The position numbers were made by a program, and so were the translations under genes. The notes under the pieces were generated by a model. It made no database searches. It had not been told where the DNA came from and worked only from the letters and a program-made list of their open reading frames with translations. A stretch of 64,000 bases of DNA, taken from contig NZ_QUQO01000001.1 of the NCBI RefSeq assembly GCF_003399445.1, positions 558,001 through 622,000 on the forward strand, in the 5' to 3' direction. Every line of letters begins with the position of its first letter. Position 1 is the first letter of the stretch. Below, piece after piece: positions 8,871 through 17,162 of this stretch. This stretch comes from Parvularcula marina. Its GTDB lineage: Bacteria; Pseudomonadota; Alphaproteobacteria; Caulobacterales; Parvularculaceae.

Positions 8871-11800
8871 ATGAACCAGAATAACCCTCATCCCGGCCCC
8901 TACATTCGAGCAAACATTATCCCTCAAGAGGTAACCGTGGCGGCCGCCGCTAAGCTGCTCGGCATCGGACGGCCCGCCCTGCAGAATCTTGTGTCCGAGA
9001 AAGCCTCTCTCTCCCCAGACCTTGCTACACGCCTAGAAAAAGCATTCGGCGCCGATGCTAAGAGCTTGTTGAAAATGCAGGCAGAGCACGACGCCAGCAA
9101 GGTCACCCCCAACGCAATTGAAGTAATCGGATATTGCCCGCGATTTATTGAGATTAAGAGTAGCCACCTCCATCAATGGGCTGGTCTACATGATCCGATT
9201 GGAGCCAGGACGCGGTTCCCGGTTTTGCTACGACACCTAATCCATTCGACCGCCCGAGGTTTAAGCTACTCCGATTTCCCCGGCGATGATGATGGCGAGC
9301 GCAAAGGCCCAGACGGTACGCTTCATTGTACTGACGGAAATGATAAAGTTCCCACTGGCTGGTCGACTTGGGAGTTTGGATGCGGAGGAAATCCCCAAGA
9401 TAAAGCCAATGAGGATTTCAGGAACAAAACGAAGCAGGCAGCCACGAACGAAAAATATAGATTAAGCACCACTTTTATTTTCGTCACCCCGAGAGCTTGG
9501 CCGGGCGCAAAAGCTTGGGCAGAAACAAAGCGCGCGGAAGGTCAGTGGAAGGACGTCCGCGCCTATGATAGCAGCGATCTGGCTCAATGGTGTGCAGCTT
9601 CCCCCGTAGCTCAAGCATGGATAGCACAAGAGATTGGCCTTGACCCGTTGGGTGCCACCACACTCGAGAAGGCATACGAACGGTGGAGTTTCGTGTGCAC
9701 TCCACCCTTGAATCAAAAGCTATTTGACCAACATGCCGTCATTCACGAAAACCGATTCCATGAGTGGATTGAAACGAAAGACGCTGGAATCCTTAGCGTC
9801 GTAGCCGATTCAATACAGGAAGCACTTGCATTTTTGCATGTCTGCTTTGAGCGCTACCAAACTTCAACTGGAATCATCAGTCCACCACTAATTATCGAGC
9901 GTGAAAACGCTCTTACTCGATTTATACAGCATGTAGACGGAATTATACCCGTCATCACCGATCGTGATATCGAGCGCAACATTGACCCTGACCTACGGAA
10001 GTACAAAAGAAAAGCGATCTTTGTTTACGGACGCGGTGACGCACCCTCTAGCGAGAATGTTATCCGTTTAGAGCAGTTAGGCTTCGACGATTTTCGATCC
10101 GCTCTGGAATCGATGGGTTTTGGTGACGACGATGTAGCCAAGCTTGACCGAGAGAGCGGTCGTCACTTGACAGTATTACGACGACGACTTGCAGAAAGCG
10201 AAACCATTCGCCGCCCCGAATGGTCCCAGACCACATTCTCAAGAGACATCGTGCCTTTGTTGATTTGTGGCGCGTGGGATTCAAGAAACGAGTTTGATCA
10301 ATGGGTAGTTGAAGAGCTTACCGGAAAAAAAATCTCGCAGGTCGAGCTTCAAGTGCGACAGCTTGCAAATCTTGATGATCCGCCACTGTGGATCGCTGGT
10401 GGCGTTCGTGGCATAGTTTCTCGAATTGACTGCCTCTACGCATTAAAGGATCAAATTGACGGCGCTGATATAGAAAAATTCTATCAGTATGCTGCATTTG
10501 TTCTGGAGGAGAAAGATCCTTCTATAGAACTCCCAGATGAAGATCGCCCATTCGCCGCGCTCTATGGCAAGACCCGTCAAATATCTGCAGTATTGAGAAA
10601 AAGCATGGCTGAAATGCTCGTGCTTCTCTCTGTACATGGAGATGTGCTTTTTCGTGAACAGACAGGGGTTTCTTGCGCAGCAAAGGGTGCCCAGCTTGTG
10701 TCTGATTTACTCACACCTTTGAGTGTTGATACCTTAAAATCTCATGGGAACGACCTCGCTCTTTACGCGGAGACAGATCCAACCACCTTCCTGAGTATAA
10801 TAGCCGACGACATATTTGAAGGACCCGGGGAGACACGGAAACTGATCGTGCCAGCGAACGGCGCAATGTTTGGCGGCGTCCCCAGAACTGGACTCATGTC
10901 TGCACTACAGGTGACGGCATGGTTTGAGCGGACGTTCCATCAGACCGTTGAGATCTTATGCGAGCTCGCCACCATTCCGCTTGAAGATAATGTATCCCCA
11001 AAACCTATCACCGTCTTGAAAGACATATTCTCTGATTGGATGCCGCAAACATCTGTTTCTGTCGAGGGCCGTATCGCGGCTGCATCATCGCTCTGTTCGA
11101 AATTTCCGGAGGTGATGTGGCGCGTAATGTTGAGCATGATTGACACTCGCAGAACGCAATCTGGCGCACGAAAGCCAATCTGGCGATCGGATGCTTACGG
11201 CATGGGACGGCCACTTAGTGGTGAGCGCCTCAAAGAGCGCCAAGAGTTCATGAACTTTGTAGTCACTTCCGTACTAGGATGGAATAAGCACACGGAAGAC
11301 TCGATAATTCGACTGGTCAGAAAAGTGCCCATGATACATACGACACACCACTCTGATATTTATGAAGCTGTGAGACGTTGGTCAGCCGATGCATCGCTTG
11401 GTGAGCTCGCCCGTGTGCGCGAGGTGGTTCGTACAAGTTGTTTAGGTAGAAGAGCGTTTCAACTAGCGGGATCTGAGGCAATGCAGCCCGCCCACCAGCT
11501 CTACGACGATTTAGAACCAAACGACGTTCTCTATAAATGCCTCTGGCTATTTGAAAATTCTTGGGTTGCGGAGAACGGTAGAGATTTTGAGGACGAAAAT
11601 TTCGACTACAAATTTCATGAGAGATGGGTCGAGAACAATCGTACAGAAGCTATTGAAGCAATAGTCTCCGAACGCGGTATAGGTGGCGTTGTTGATCTAT
11701 CTCGCATGAAAGTGGATCAATTTGTCATCGGCTCTATCGCTGCTCGTAAAGTCCTTTCACATGAACAAATATCGGAAATCATCAAATCCACGATTGAAGA

Positions 11801-12956
11801 ACAAGGATCTGATGGCGGTTACCGTTTCACCAATCTCATTGCTGGCCTGATCGCGACACGAACTCCAGACGAGTTACAATCCATATTAGCGTCACTTTCG
11901 TCGCCTGACTCTCAAACTAATCTTCTCATATGGTCGCCGTTCAAAACAGAGATTTGGGATCTCGTAGACGCGCAAAGCTCCAAGATTAGAGCCGCATATT
12001 GGGAGCAGGTTCATCCGCATGGTATGCCAGGTGATGATATCTCCGAATTAAATCGAGGAACATCGTCACTGATCGGAGCAAATCGGCCAAGAGCTGCATT
12101 TAATTATGCTCAATATTATGCGAAAAAGCTCGATCCTGACCTTCTTGTGGAATTGCTAGAAAAATTGAATTCAAAGAGTGAAGACAAGTCCGGAGAGTAT
12201 CTGCTGGACCCATACTGGTTGAAGGAAGCACTACAACATCTCAATACTTGTGGGCTTTCCGATCGATCAAAGTTGGCAATGCTGGAATGGCAGTTTGTGG
12301 GGGCGTTCAAGTATGATGATGAGTTTGAAGCACCAAATTTGCTGAGTGAGCTAGAGCGATCTCCAAATTTATTTATTGATTTGGTGTGCATGGTTTATCG
12401 CCGTGACGATGGTGAGCAAGATCCCGAGAGGCTCCAAACGGCTTCGAAGGATGATGCAACTGCGCGGGCGGAACATGCCTACGCCGCATTGAAAATTCTA
12501 AAAACGGTTCCCTTTTCGACTAGGGCCGATCTAAGCACTGAAGAAAAAATTATAGCTCTAACCGAATGGTGTGAAGCTGTACTCACCGGAACATCTGAGT
12601 TGGGCCGCAGGGAAGTCGGCCAGTCTGCACTCGGAGAACTTCTAGCACATGCCCAGATGGATGAAGACGGAGCTTGGCCGTCCGAGCCTGCTCGCTCCGC
12701 ATTTGAACAATCCTACACGTCAAAGATCGCACAAGGATTCTCTATTGGGAAGTTTAACTCGGTGGGCGCTCACTTCCGTGGTGAGGGAGGAGCGTTTGAA
12801 CGAGAACGGCGCGACGAACTGCTGGGATGGGCCAATAAGATCAAATACACACATCCGCGCCTCTTCGAAACACTAGTAACTATGGCAGATGATTATAATC
12901 GTATGGCAGAAAATGCTGATACGGATCGACTTATCAGAAAACGCATTGGATACTGA
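8871..12956 (+). CDS. Large HigA-like-HTH / nuclease-like / STAND-like fusion protein, putative defence effector
   Basis: A 1,361-residue protein counted from the ATG at 8871; an in-frame TTG at 8835 would add 12 residues but sits in the operator. Residues 6-65 (HPGPYIRANIIP, AAKLLGIGRPALQNLVSEKASLSPDLATRLEKAFG) closely resemble the XRE helix-turn-helix of HigA antitoxins. Residues about 95-255 hold a compact domain with GPDG (147-150), STWEFG (165-170), TFIFVTPRAWPG and WKDVRAYDSSDLAQW; this looks like a restriction-endonuclease-like fold, but I cannot confirm it. Residues about 300-500 resemble an AAA/STAND-type region with RESGRHLTVLRRRL, though no Walker A motif is visible. The remaining 800 residues are probably helical repeats. 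It has its own operator-like repeat and lower-GC, different codon use from the flanks. A role in anti-phage defence is inference. Confidence 0.6.
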   Translation: MNQNNPHPGPYIRANIIPQEVTVAAAAKLLGIGRPALQNLVSEKASLSPDLATRLEKAFGADAKSLLKMQAEHDASKVTPNAIEVIGYCPRFIEIKSSHLHQWAGLHDPIGARTRFPVLLRHLIHSTARGLSYSDFPGDDDGERKGPDGTLHCTDGNDKVPTGWSTWEFGCGGNPQDKANEDFRNKTKQAATNEKYRLSTTFIFVTPRAWPGAKAWAETKRAEGQWKDVRAYDSSDLAQWCAASPVAQAWIAQEIGLDPLGATTLEKAYERWSFVCTPPLNQKLFDQHAVIHENRFHEWIETKDAGILSVVADSIQEALAFLHVCFERYQTSTGIISPPLIIERENALTRFIQHVDGIIPVITDRDIERNIDPDLRKYKRKAIFVYGRGDAPSSENVIRLEQLGFDDFRSALESMGFGDDDVAKLDRESGRHLTVLRRRLAESETIRRPEWSQTTFSRDIVPLLICGAWDSRNEFDQWVVEELTGKKISQVELQVRQLANLDDPPLWIAGGVRGIVSRIDCLYALKDQIDGADIEKFYQYAAFVLEEKDPSIELPDEDRPFAALYGKTRQISAVLRKSMAEMLVLLSVHGDVLFREQTGVSCAAKGAQLVSDLLTPLSVDTLKSHGNDLALYAETDPTTFLSIIADDIFEGPGETRKLIVPANGAMFGGVPRTGLMSALQVTAWFERTFHQTVEILCELATIPLEDNVSPKPITVLKDIFSDWMPQTSVSVEGRIAAASSLCSKFPEVMWRVMLSMIDTRRTQSGARKPIWRSDAYGMGRPLSGERLKERQEFMNFVVTSVLGWNKHTEDSIIRLVRKVPMIHTTHHSDIYEAVRRWSADASLGELARVREVVRTSCLGRRAFQLAGSEAMQPAHQLYDDLEPNDVLYKCLWLFENSWVAENGRDFEDENFDYKFHERWVENNRTEAIEAIVSERGIGGVVDLSRMKVDQFVIGSIAARKVLSHEQISEIIKSTIEEQGSDGGYRFTNLIAGLIATRTPDELQSILASLSSPDSQTNLLIWSPFKTEIWDLVDAQSSKIRAAYWEQVHPHGMPGDDISELNRGTSSLIGANRPRAAFNYAQYYAKKLDPDLLVELLEKLNSKSEDKSGEYLLDPYWLKEALQHLNTCGLSDRSKLAMLEWQFVGAFKYDDEFEAPNLLSELERSPNLFIDLVCMVYRRDDGEQDPERLQTASKDDATARAEHAYAALKILKTVPFSTRADLSTEEKIIALTEWCEAVLTGTSELGRREVGQSALGELLAHAQMDEDGAWPSEPARSAFEQSYTSKIAQGFSIGKFNSVGAHFRGEGGAFERERRDELLGWANKIKYTHPRLFETLVTMADDYNRMAENADTDRLIRKRIGY

Positions 12957-12982
12957 TCTAAGATTTATAGTCGTTACACGTC

Positions 12983-13804
12983 TTAAAATAAATTAAAAAA
13001 TCTGAGAACATTGAGTGTAAGCGCTAGCAGAACTGCAATTATGCTGATGGCTACGAATATCGGATGATCTTTTATCAAGACTGCAGCCGTAGAAAAATTT
13101 AATCCTCGTGTTTTGAAATATCCATTTTGGGATTTTAGTCGCCCCTCGTTAGCCGCTGCAGCGATATCCATGATCGCATCTACTTTACTTAAGGTCGATT
13201 GATGTAGTTTGACATATTCCCCGTTATTAAACGCCTCTGCCTCCTCCGCTCCCGTGAGGAAATTACGAGGCACCATATTGTTGAACTCCAAAAGATTGTG
13301 GAATCTCGGATGTCCAACATAATCCGGGCCAAGAAAATCATACATGACTCTTGCCAAGTCAACTTTTTGTCCATCAGGAATATCGACTGGTGATCCACCC
13401 AACACCCTAAATCGATGAGCAATTGCTTCAAAACCATAGTTTGAATCGCGCATATTCCAATGCACCCACACCCGCTCTTCGAGCTTCTCAACTTGGTCAT
13501 AGAACTTTTTGAGCATGCTCTCCTCAAGATTATCAATCTGTGCACTGAAATCTTGAAGGTCTAGGTTGGCCAGCTCGGCCTCTTTGTGAAGCGAAAATGA
13601 GCGCGTTTGGCCGCTGCGCAAGAACCTTAGGGCAATCGATGTAATTCGTGGTGAGCGTCCGTCCACAATATCGTAAAAACTCTCACAGGAGTAATGTATG
13701 AATATAGTACGGTCAGCAGAGGAAAAAAGATCCGATATTATATCGGCTGAAGTGCGATGTTTTTGAAATTGGTTTATAGCCATTCCATACTCTAACTTCA
13801 GCAA
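12983..13804 (-). CDS. Tail-anchored protein of unknown function
   Basis: A 273-residue protein, convergent with the large HTH-fusion gene and 26 bases from it. The last about 25 residues (HPIFVAISIIAVLLALTLNVL) form one transmembrane helix, so the body would be cytoplasmic and anchored at its C-terminus. The middle has a striking VWVHWNMRDSNYGFEAIAHRF segment and PDGQKVDLARVMYDFLG; acidic and aromatic residues are spaced as in some RNase H-fold nucleases, but I cannot assign a catalytic set. An internal Met at residue 7 is an alternative start. AT-rich like its neighbour, it may be cargo of the same defence-type module. Confidence 0.6.
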   Translation of the reverse strand: MLKLEYGMAINQFQKHRTSADIISDLFSSADRTIFIHYSCESFYDIVDGRSPRITSIALRFLRSGQTRSFSLHKEAELANLDLQDFSAQIDNLEESMLKKFYDQVEKLEERVWVHWNMRDSNYGFEAIAHRFRVLGGSPVDIPDGQKVDLARVMYDFLGPDYVGHPRFHNLLEFNNMVPRNFLTGAEEAEAFNNGEYVKLHQSTLSKVDAIMDIAAAANEGRLKSQNGYFKTRGLNFSTAAVLIKDHPIFVAISIIAVLLALTLNVLRFFNLF

Positions 13805-14013
13805 TCCGGCACTGTACAGATTTTTTTTATGCTCTACGGTTGAAGGATATACGCTGCGGCATTAGTGCCAGCATGTAACTCGGCCGACATGAGGCAGAGT
13901 GGTGTCATACATTCAAGTCACTAGCAAAAGCACATGTTTCTAAGGAGCATGAGCACGCCTCTTAGTCGTCTCCAAGGTCGAAATCTTGGCGCAGGTCCAC
14001 GGGGGCATACGCC

Positions 14014-14404
14014 TGCTCGTGATCAACCGACGAAACGGTTGTCCATGGCTCGGTGCAGGTGGAGAGGGACATCTCTAAGCCCTGCTCGATGGGTGTCCAG
14101 AGGGAGAGCGAAGTCTCCCTTGGTCATGGGGGTGTCGGGGGAGCAGGAACGCTCTCCCTGACTGGTGATGCAGCGGCCAGACGATGCGAGTGGTTCCAAG
14201 GGGCGCGATAGCCCTTTGGTCAATGGGTGCAGGGAGAGTGATATCTCCCGCGAGTGATCCAGCGGCGATAGGCTGGTCGTGATTAATCGGCGAAACGATT
14301 AGCTGGCGGCTCGGGGTTCAATGCCCTGAGTCCGCCAAGGCCGGAGGGATGCAACGGGAACGCGCAGCGGGTTCCCTTGCCAAGCGCGGTGGTACTACCA
14401 CCGC
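14014..14404. ncRNA. Array of hairpins with RYGAWR-like loops: candidate structured RNA
   Basis: This 640-base gap (13805-14444) has no good protein frame but many short stems with six-base loops: CAACCG/CGGTTG at 14024-14041 (loop ACGAAA), AGGGAGA/TCTCCCT at 14101-14120 (GCGAAG), a 9-bp CCAAGGGGC/GCCCTTTGG at 14196-14219 (GCGATA), GGGAGA/TCTCCC at 14232-14249 (GTGATA) and TAATCG/CGATTA at 14284-14301 (GCGAAA). The first and last belong to a direct repeat of about 42 bases (14014 and 14274) whose stem differs by paired changes (CCG/CGG against TCG/CGA), which is covariation. Further stems occur at 14137-14158, 14356-14376 and 14386-14404. The coding strand is unknown. It lies just past the 3' end of the HEPN-like gene. 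Confidence 0.55.
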
Positions 14405-14444
14405 ACAGCTTGCAGTACACAGAATTAGACCTAACAGGAATGTG

Positions 14445-14993
14445 TTACACGGAAGCATCTGTGGGCTGACGCTTTCCCCTTACTGCACAGAACAGTTTCT
14501 CAATGAGTTCCTTTGAGATATCGAGAGTCCTTAAGGCATCATTCGGCCCCAACAGCATTGCTTTATCTTTGTGAGAAACTGCATTTCTCAAGCTCCGCCC
14601 TGCGTGCCACCGAACCAGATCATCATCAGCGATAAATCCTTGGCTATGCGCCCAATCAATGAGGCTTTTATAGCCTTTGCCTATTGTGGCTCTTGAAGCG
14701 TTCCCCTCACGACATGCTTCCTTCAAAGCTGCTTCTTTGATGCGGTATATCTCCTCCATTCCATTCGTAAAAAGAGGATAATAGAAGCAACCATACACCA
14801 TCGTTGCACGAGCGCGGTCAAACATCTCCAGTATCTCATCAGGTAGTTCGTCAGAGAGACTAACCTCCAATACAAGCCTGACCCATTCCTCATTTGGATG
14901 AGAGTAAGCCCCAATCCCATAGACAGACCAGCAGTCCATCCGCTCATCACGTTCGAGAAAGTTTTCCGGCGTCAGTTTCTTAGAAGTCATCAC
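14445..14993 (-). CDS. HEPN-like protein with RxxxxH motif
   Basis: A 182-residue all-helical protein. Near the C-terminus Arg136-Asn-Ala-Val-Ser-His141 gives the Rx4H motif of HEPN ribonucleases, in the context GRSLRNAVSHKDKAMLLGP. Earlier helices (FDRARATMVYGCFYYPLFTNGMEEIYRIKEAALKEAC) resemble those of HEPN/DUF4145-like proteins. Catalytic HEPN proteins cleave RNA in toxin-antitoxin and abortive-infection systems; others have only a scaffold role. The gene ends 40 bases from a hairpin array and has another folded element upstream (15123-15168). RNase activity is inference from the motif. Confidence 0.6.
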   Translation of the reverse strand: MMTSKKLTPENFLERDERMDCWSVYGIGAYSHPNEEWVRLVLEVSLSDELPDEILEMFDRARATMVYGCFYYPLFTNGMEEIYRIKEAALKEACREGNASRATIGKGYKSLIDWAHSQGFIADDDLVRWHAGRSLRNAVSHKDKAMLLGPNDALRTLDISKELIEKLFCAVRGKRQPTDASV

Positions 14994-15122
14994 CGATAAA
15001 GTAGATCAACTCGCGCTCTACTTCAAACCGCTACCACTCCTGCTACAAGACCGCATACAAACACAAACCTAGAGGGATGTATTATAAATTAGCGCTCCCA
15101 AGAATCTGAGATCGAGCCGATA

Positions 15123-15168
15123 TCCCTGACCAGCAAAGCTCCCCGGATGAGTCCGACGGGATCAGGGA
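15123..15168. other. Nested inverted repeat upstream of HEPN-like gene
   Basis: TCCCTGA (15123-15129) pairs with TCAGGGA (15162-15168) and encloses an inner CCCCGGA/TCCG-type stem around 15141-15154. It lies in the 208-base gap between the HEPN-like gene start and the end of the resolvase gene. It could be the resolvase terminator or a leader element. There is no U tract. Confidence 0.4.
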
Positions 15169-15201
15169 AGTGAAGAAAACAGCCTGCCCAACATAACGCG
15201 C

Positions 15202-15777
15202 CTATTGGATTGATGCTGCACACTCATACGCGTGACGTTTGAGCGCTCTGGTGAGAGACCACGGGGCCATGTCGTAATCGGCGGCGATGTCTTTCAGAAA
15301 ATCGTCTCTTTGTAATCGGACACGGATCATTTCCAAATCCTCTGCCGAGAGTTTCCGCGGCCTGCCGAGCGTGACCCCACGATTGCGGGCCGCTTCTAGG
15401 CCTTCTTTGGTGCGTTGCGAGTTTATGCGTCGCTCAAATTCAGCGAATGCCGAGATCATGGTGTAGATCAGCATTCCGCTCGGCGTTGTGGTATCAAGAT
15501 TCATATTGACGATTTTGAGCGCAACGCCTCGACCTTTGAGCATTTCGAGCGTCTCAAGCGCGTCAATGGTCGACCGGAAAGCCCGATCAAGATCGAGGAT
15601 CACTAAAATATCGCCAGCGGAAAGGGAGCTCAGAACCTCCTGCAGAATTGGACGCTTTGTCGTCGCGGCGGAAAGATACTCGACAAATAGCTCATCACAG
15701 AGCGCCTCTAGCCTGTCTATCTGCCGATCCGGCGACTGCTCACATGTCGATACTCTAATGTAGCCGAGCTTTTGCAT
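15202..15777 (-). CDS. Small serine recombinase (resolvase/invertase family)
   Basis: A 191-residue resolvase from the ATG at 15777 (MQKLGYIRVSTCEQSPDRQ); an ATG at 15798 would add 7 residues. The nucleophile serine is in YIRVST at residue 10, followed by LVILDLDRAFRSTIDALETL, FAEFERRINSQRTKEGL and GVTLGRPRKLS. A C-terminal HTH (DIAADYDMAPWSLTRALKRH) is present. The size matches Tn3-type resolvases and Gin/Hin invertases rather than the large integrase at 23.9 kb. No transposase is adjacent, so it may resolve dimers of the element or be left over from a transposon. A res site is expected in 15799-15965, where inverted repeats are present. Confidence 0.88.
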   Translation of the reverse strand: MQKLGYIRVSTCEQSPDRQIDRLEALCDELFVEYLSAATTKRPILQEVLSSLSAGDILVILDLDRAFRSTIDALETLEMLKGRGVALKIVNMNLDTTTPSGMLIYTMISAFAEFERRINSQRTKEGLEAARNRGVTLGRPRKLSAEDLEMIRVRLQRDDFLKDIAADYDMAPWSLTRALKRHAYECAASIQ

Positions 15778-15952
15778 AAAAATGATCTTGCCGGGCATAC
15801 AAACGTATGTCCGCTGCCCACATTAAGGACCCTTTCTGTCGCTAAGTCATTCTGTGGTCGGAGCACATCTAAAAAAGATGCCATAACCAAGCTCTCATAC
15901 CACTTCCTCTTATTGTACCAGAACCGATAATGCCGTACAAATTTTATGAACA

Positions 15953-15967
15953 ATAACCGTCGGTTAT
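15953..15967. promoter_or_regulatory. Perfect palindrome overlapping lipoprotein start
   Basis: ATAACCGTCGGTTAT, two perfect 7-bp arms around one base, overlaps the ATG at 15966. A related ACCGATAATGCCG lies 32 bases upstream. The position in the divergent region between the resolvase and the lipoprotein gene suggests a repressor operator or a resolvase subsite. Confidence 0.5.
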
Positions 15968-16373
15968 GTTGAATCTCAATTCCGCGAAATGGCTGGTAGC
16001 AGGCACGTTATTGCCGATGGGACTACTTTTCGGCTGTGCAGGAAATGCTGATGAAATTGAGCAGGAATCTACCAGTCAAATCAAAGAAGCCACGGGGAAA
16101 ATCACAGCTGGTTCCGTGCTTGAAGTGATGAACCATGCCGAACGGAACATCTATTATTTCGGCATTGTGGAAGGGCTGGCCTATGCCCGTTTTCTCAAAG
16201 ACGACAAAGAAACCGACGGGATGGCCTGCATCTATGATTGGTACTTGGGACAGGAGAAATTTACAGACGCACCTGATGCTATTTTGGAGATTGAAGAAGC
16301 GTCTATCCGCTATAAGGACCACACACCCGGCGCAGTCGTCGGTGCCCTCACGCGTATGAGGTGCCCTGAATGA
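15966..16373 (+). CDS. Predicted lipoprotein
   Basis: A 135-residue exported protein. The N-terminus is a hydrophobic signal peptide ending in a lipobox (LLFGC, Cys24), so it should be lipid-anchored. The mature part contains AERNIYYFGIVEGLAYARFL and ends in ALTRMRCPE, with two cysteines that could pair. The layout resembles small Rap1a/Tai-like periplasmic proteins, but this is a weak similarity. The stop overlaps the next gene (ATGA at 16370-16373). It may be an entry-exclusion or surface protein of the element; that role is a guess. Confidence 0.6.
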   Translation: MLNLNSAKWLVAGTLLPMGLLFGCAGNADEIEQESTSQIKEATGKITAGSVLEVMNHAERNIYYFGIVEGLAYARFLKDDKETDGMACIYDWYLGQEKFTDAPDAILEIEEASIRYKDHTPGAVVGALTRMRCPE

Positions 16374-17101
16374 AAAAAGCCTTTTCCGTTACTGTCCGCC
16401 AGTCGCTCCTTGCAGAAATGAACCGTGACGACAGGGCTGCGCGTGAGGAAGCGTTAGTCCTGCAGAATGAGCGTCTGAAAAAGAAGGAACTGGAAGCCGA
16501 AGCAGCAGAATCCGAAGCGGAAGCCAACTTTGTGCGCGAACTGGTGATTAAGGAGGCTCTAGACCCCGCGAGACTTGCGAAGCTCTCTACGCGTATTGAT
16601 ACGCATCAGGAGTTATTGATCATCGCGCTGCTAGAAAATCAGACGGCACTGGATCAGGCTCAGGACAAAATCGATCTCATGTTGGAAGAGGCTTATGTGC
16701 TGGAAGATGGTCGGCGCGTGTTCAAAACGCGCGACGGATCTCAGATTTATGATGAGCATGGCCGAGAAGTGGAGATGGACACGGATCTGATTGATAACAG
16801 CTCCCCTCATTGGGACGTGTTTTCAGAGAGCGTGGAGATTAAAAACAATCTGCAGGAAGAGCGCGAGGCTTTACTGGAATATCAGCAAAAGCTGGATGAG
16901 GCAGAAGTTGCCATTGAAAACGGCACCCTCACCTCTGACGATCTGGATGAACTGGACGCGCTGATGGAAGACGCGCCAGCCCCAGTGCAGATGCATTTAA
17001 CTGAGAGGGAAGGTCAGTGCACGAATGCTATCAATGCTATAGATAATTCTTCCAGTACTGACATACTGACTCACGAGAGCAACATTCTGGCGCCGAATTG
17101 A
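16370..17101 (+). CDS. Coiled-coil protein of the mobile element, unknown function
   Basis: A 243-residue, highly charged protein coupled by ATGA overlap to the lipoprotein gene. Residues about 15-60 (REEALVLQNERLKKKELEAEAAESEAEANF) and 155-185 (EEREALLEYQQKLDEAEVAIENG) are predicted coiled coils. The middle has LEDGRRVFKTRDGSQIYDEHGREV, like the central segment of some phage and plasmid scaffold proteins. No signal peptide or membrane segment is visible. The function is unknown. Confidence 0.6.
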   Translation: MKKAFSVTVRQSLLAEMNRDDRAAREEALVLQNERLKKKELEAEAAESEAEANFVRELVIKEALDPARLAKLSTRIDTHQELLIIALLENQTALDQAQDKIDLMLEEAYVLEDGRRVFKTRDGSQIYDEHGREVEMDTDLIDNSSPHWDVFSESVEIKNNLQEEREALLEYQQKLDEAEVAIENGTLTSDDLDELDALMEDAPAPVQMHLTEREGQCTNAINAIDNSSSTDILTHESNILAPN

Positions 17102-17162
17102 GTATAAGATCGCCTTTGGATCTGAAACATTGAGAGTGACGTGACCGGATATTTTCTTGCTA

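Noticed and set aside
13930-14400. CRISPR array in the repeat-rich gap
   Set aside because: Repeats are irregular, few and stem-forming, with no uniform spacers and no cas genes nearby.
15144-15161. GGATGAGTCCGACGGGA resembling a hammerhead ribozyme core
   Set aside because: It lacks the CUGAUGA start and the GAAA segment of the core; only the GAUGAGUCC part matches.
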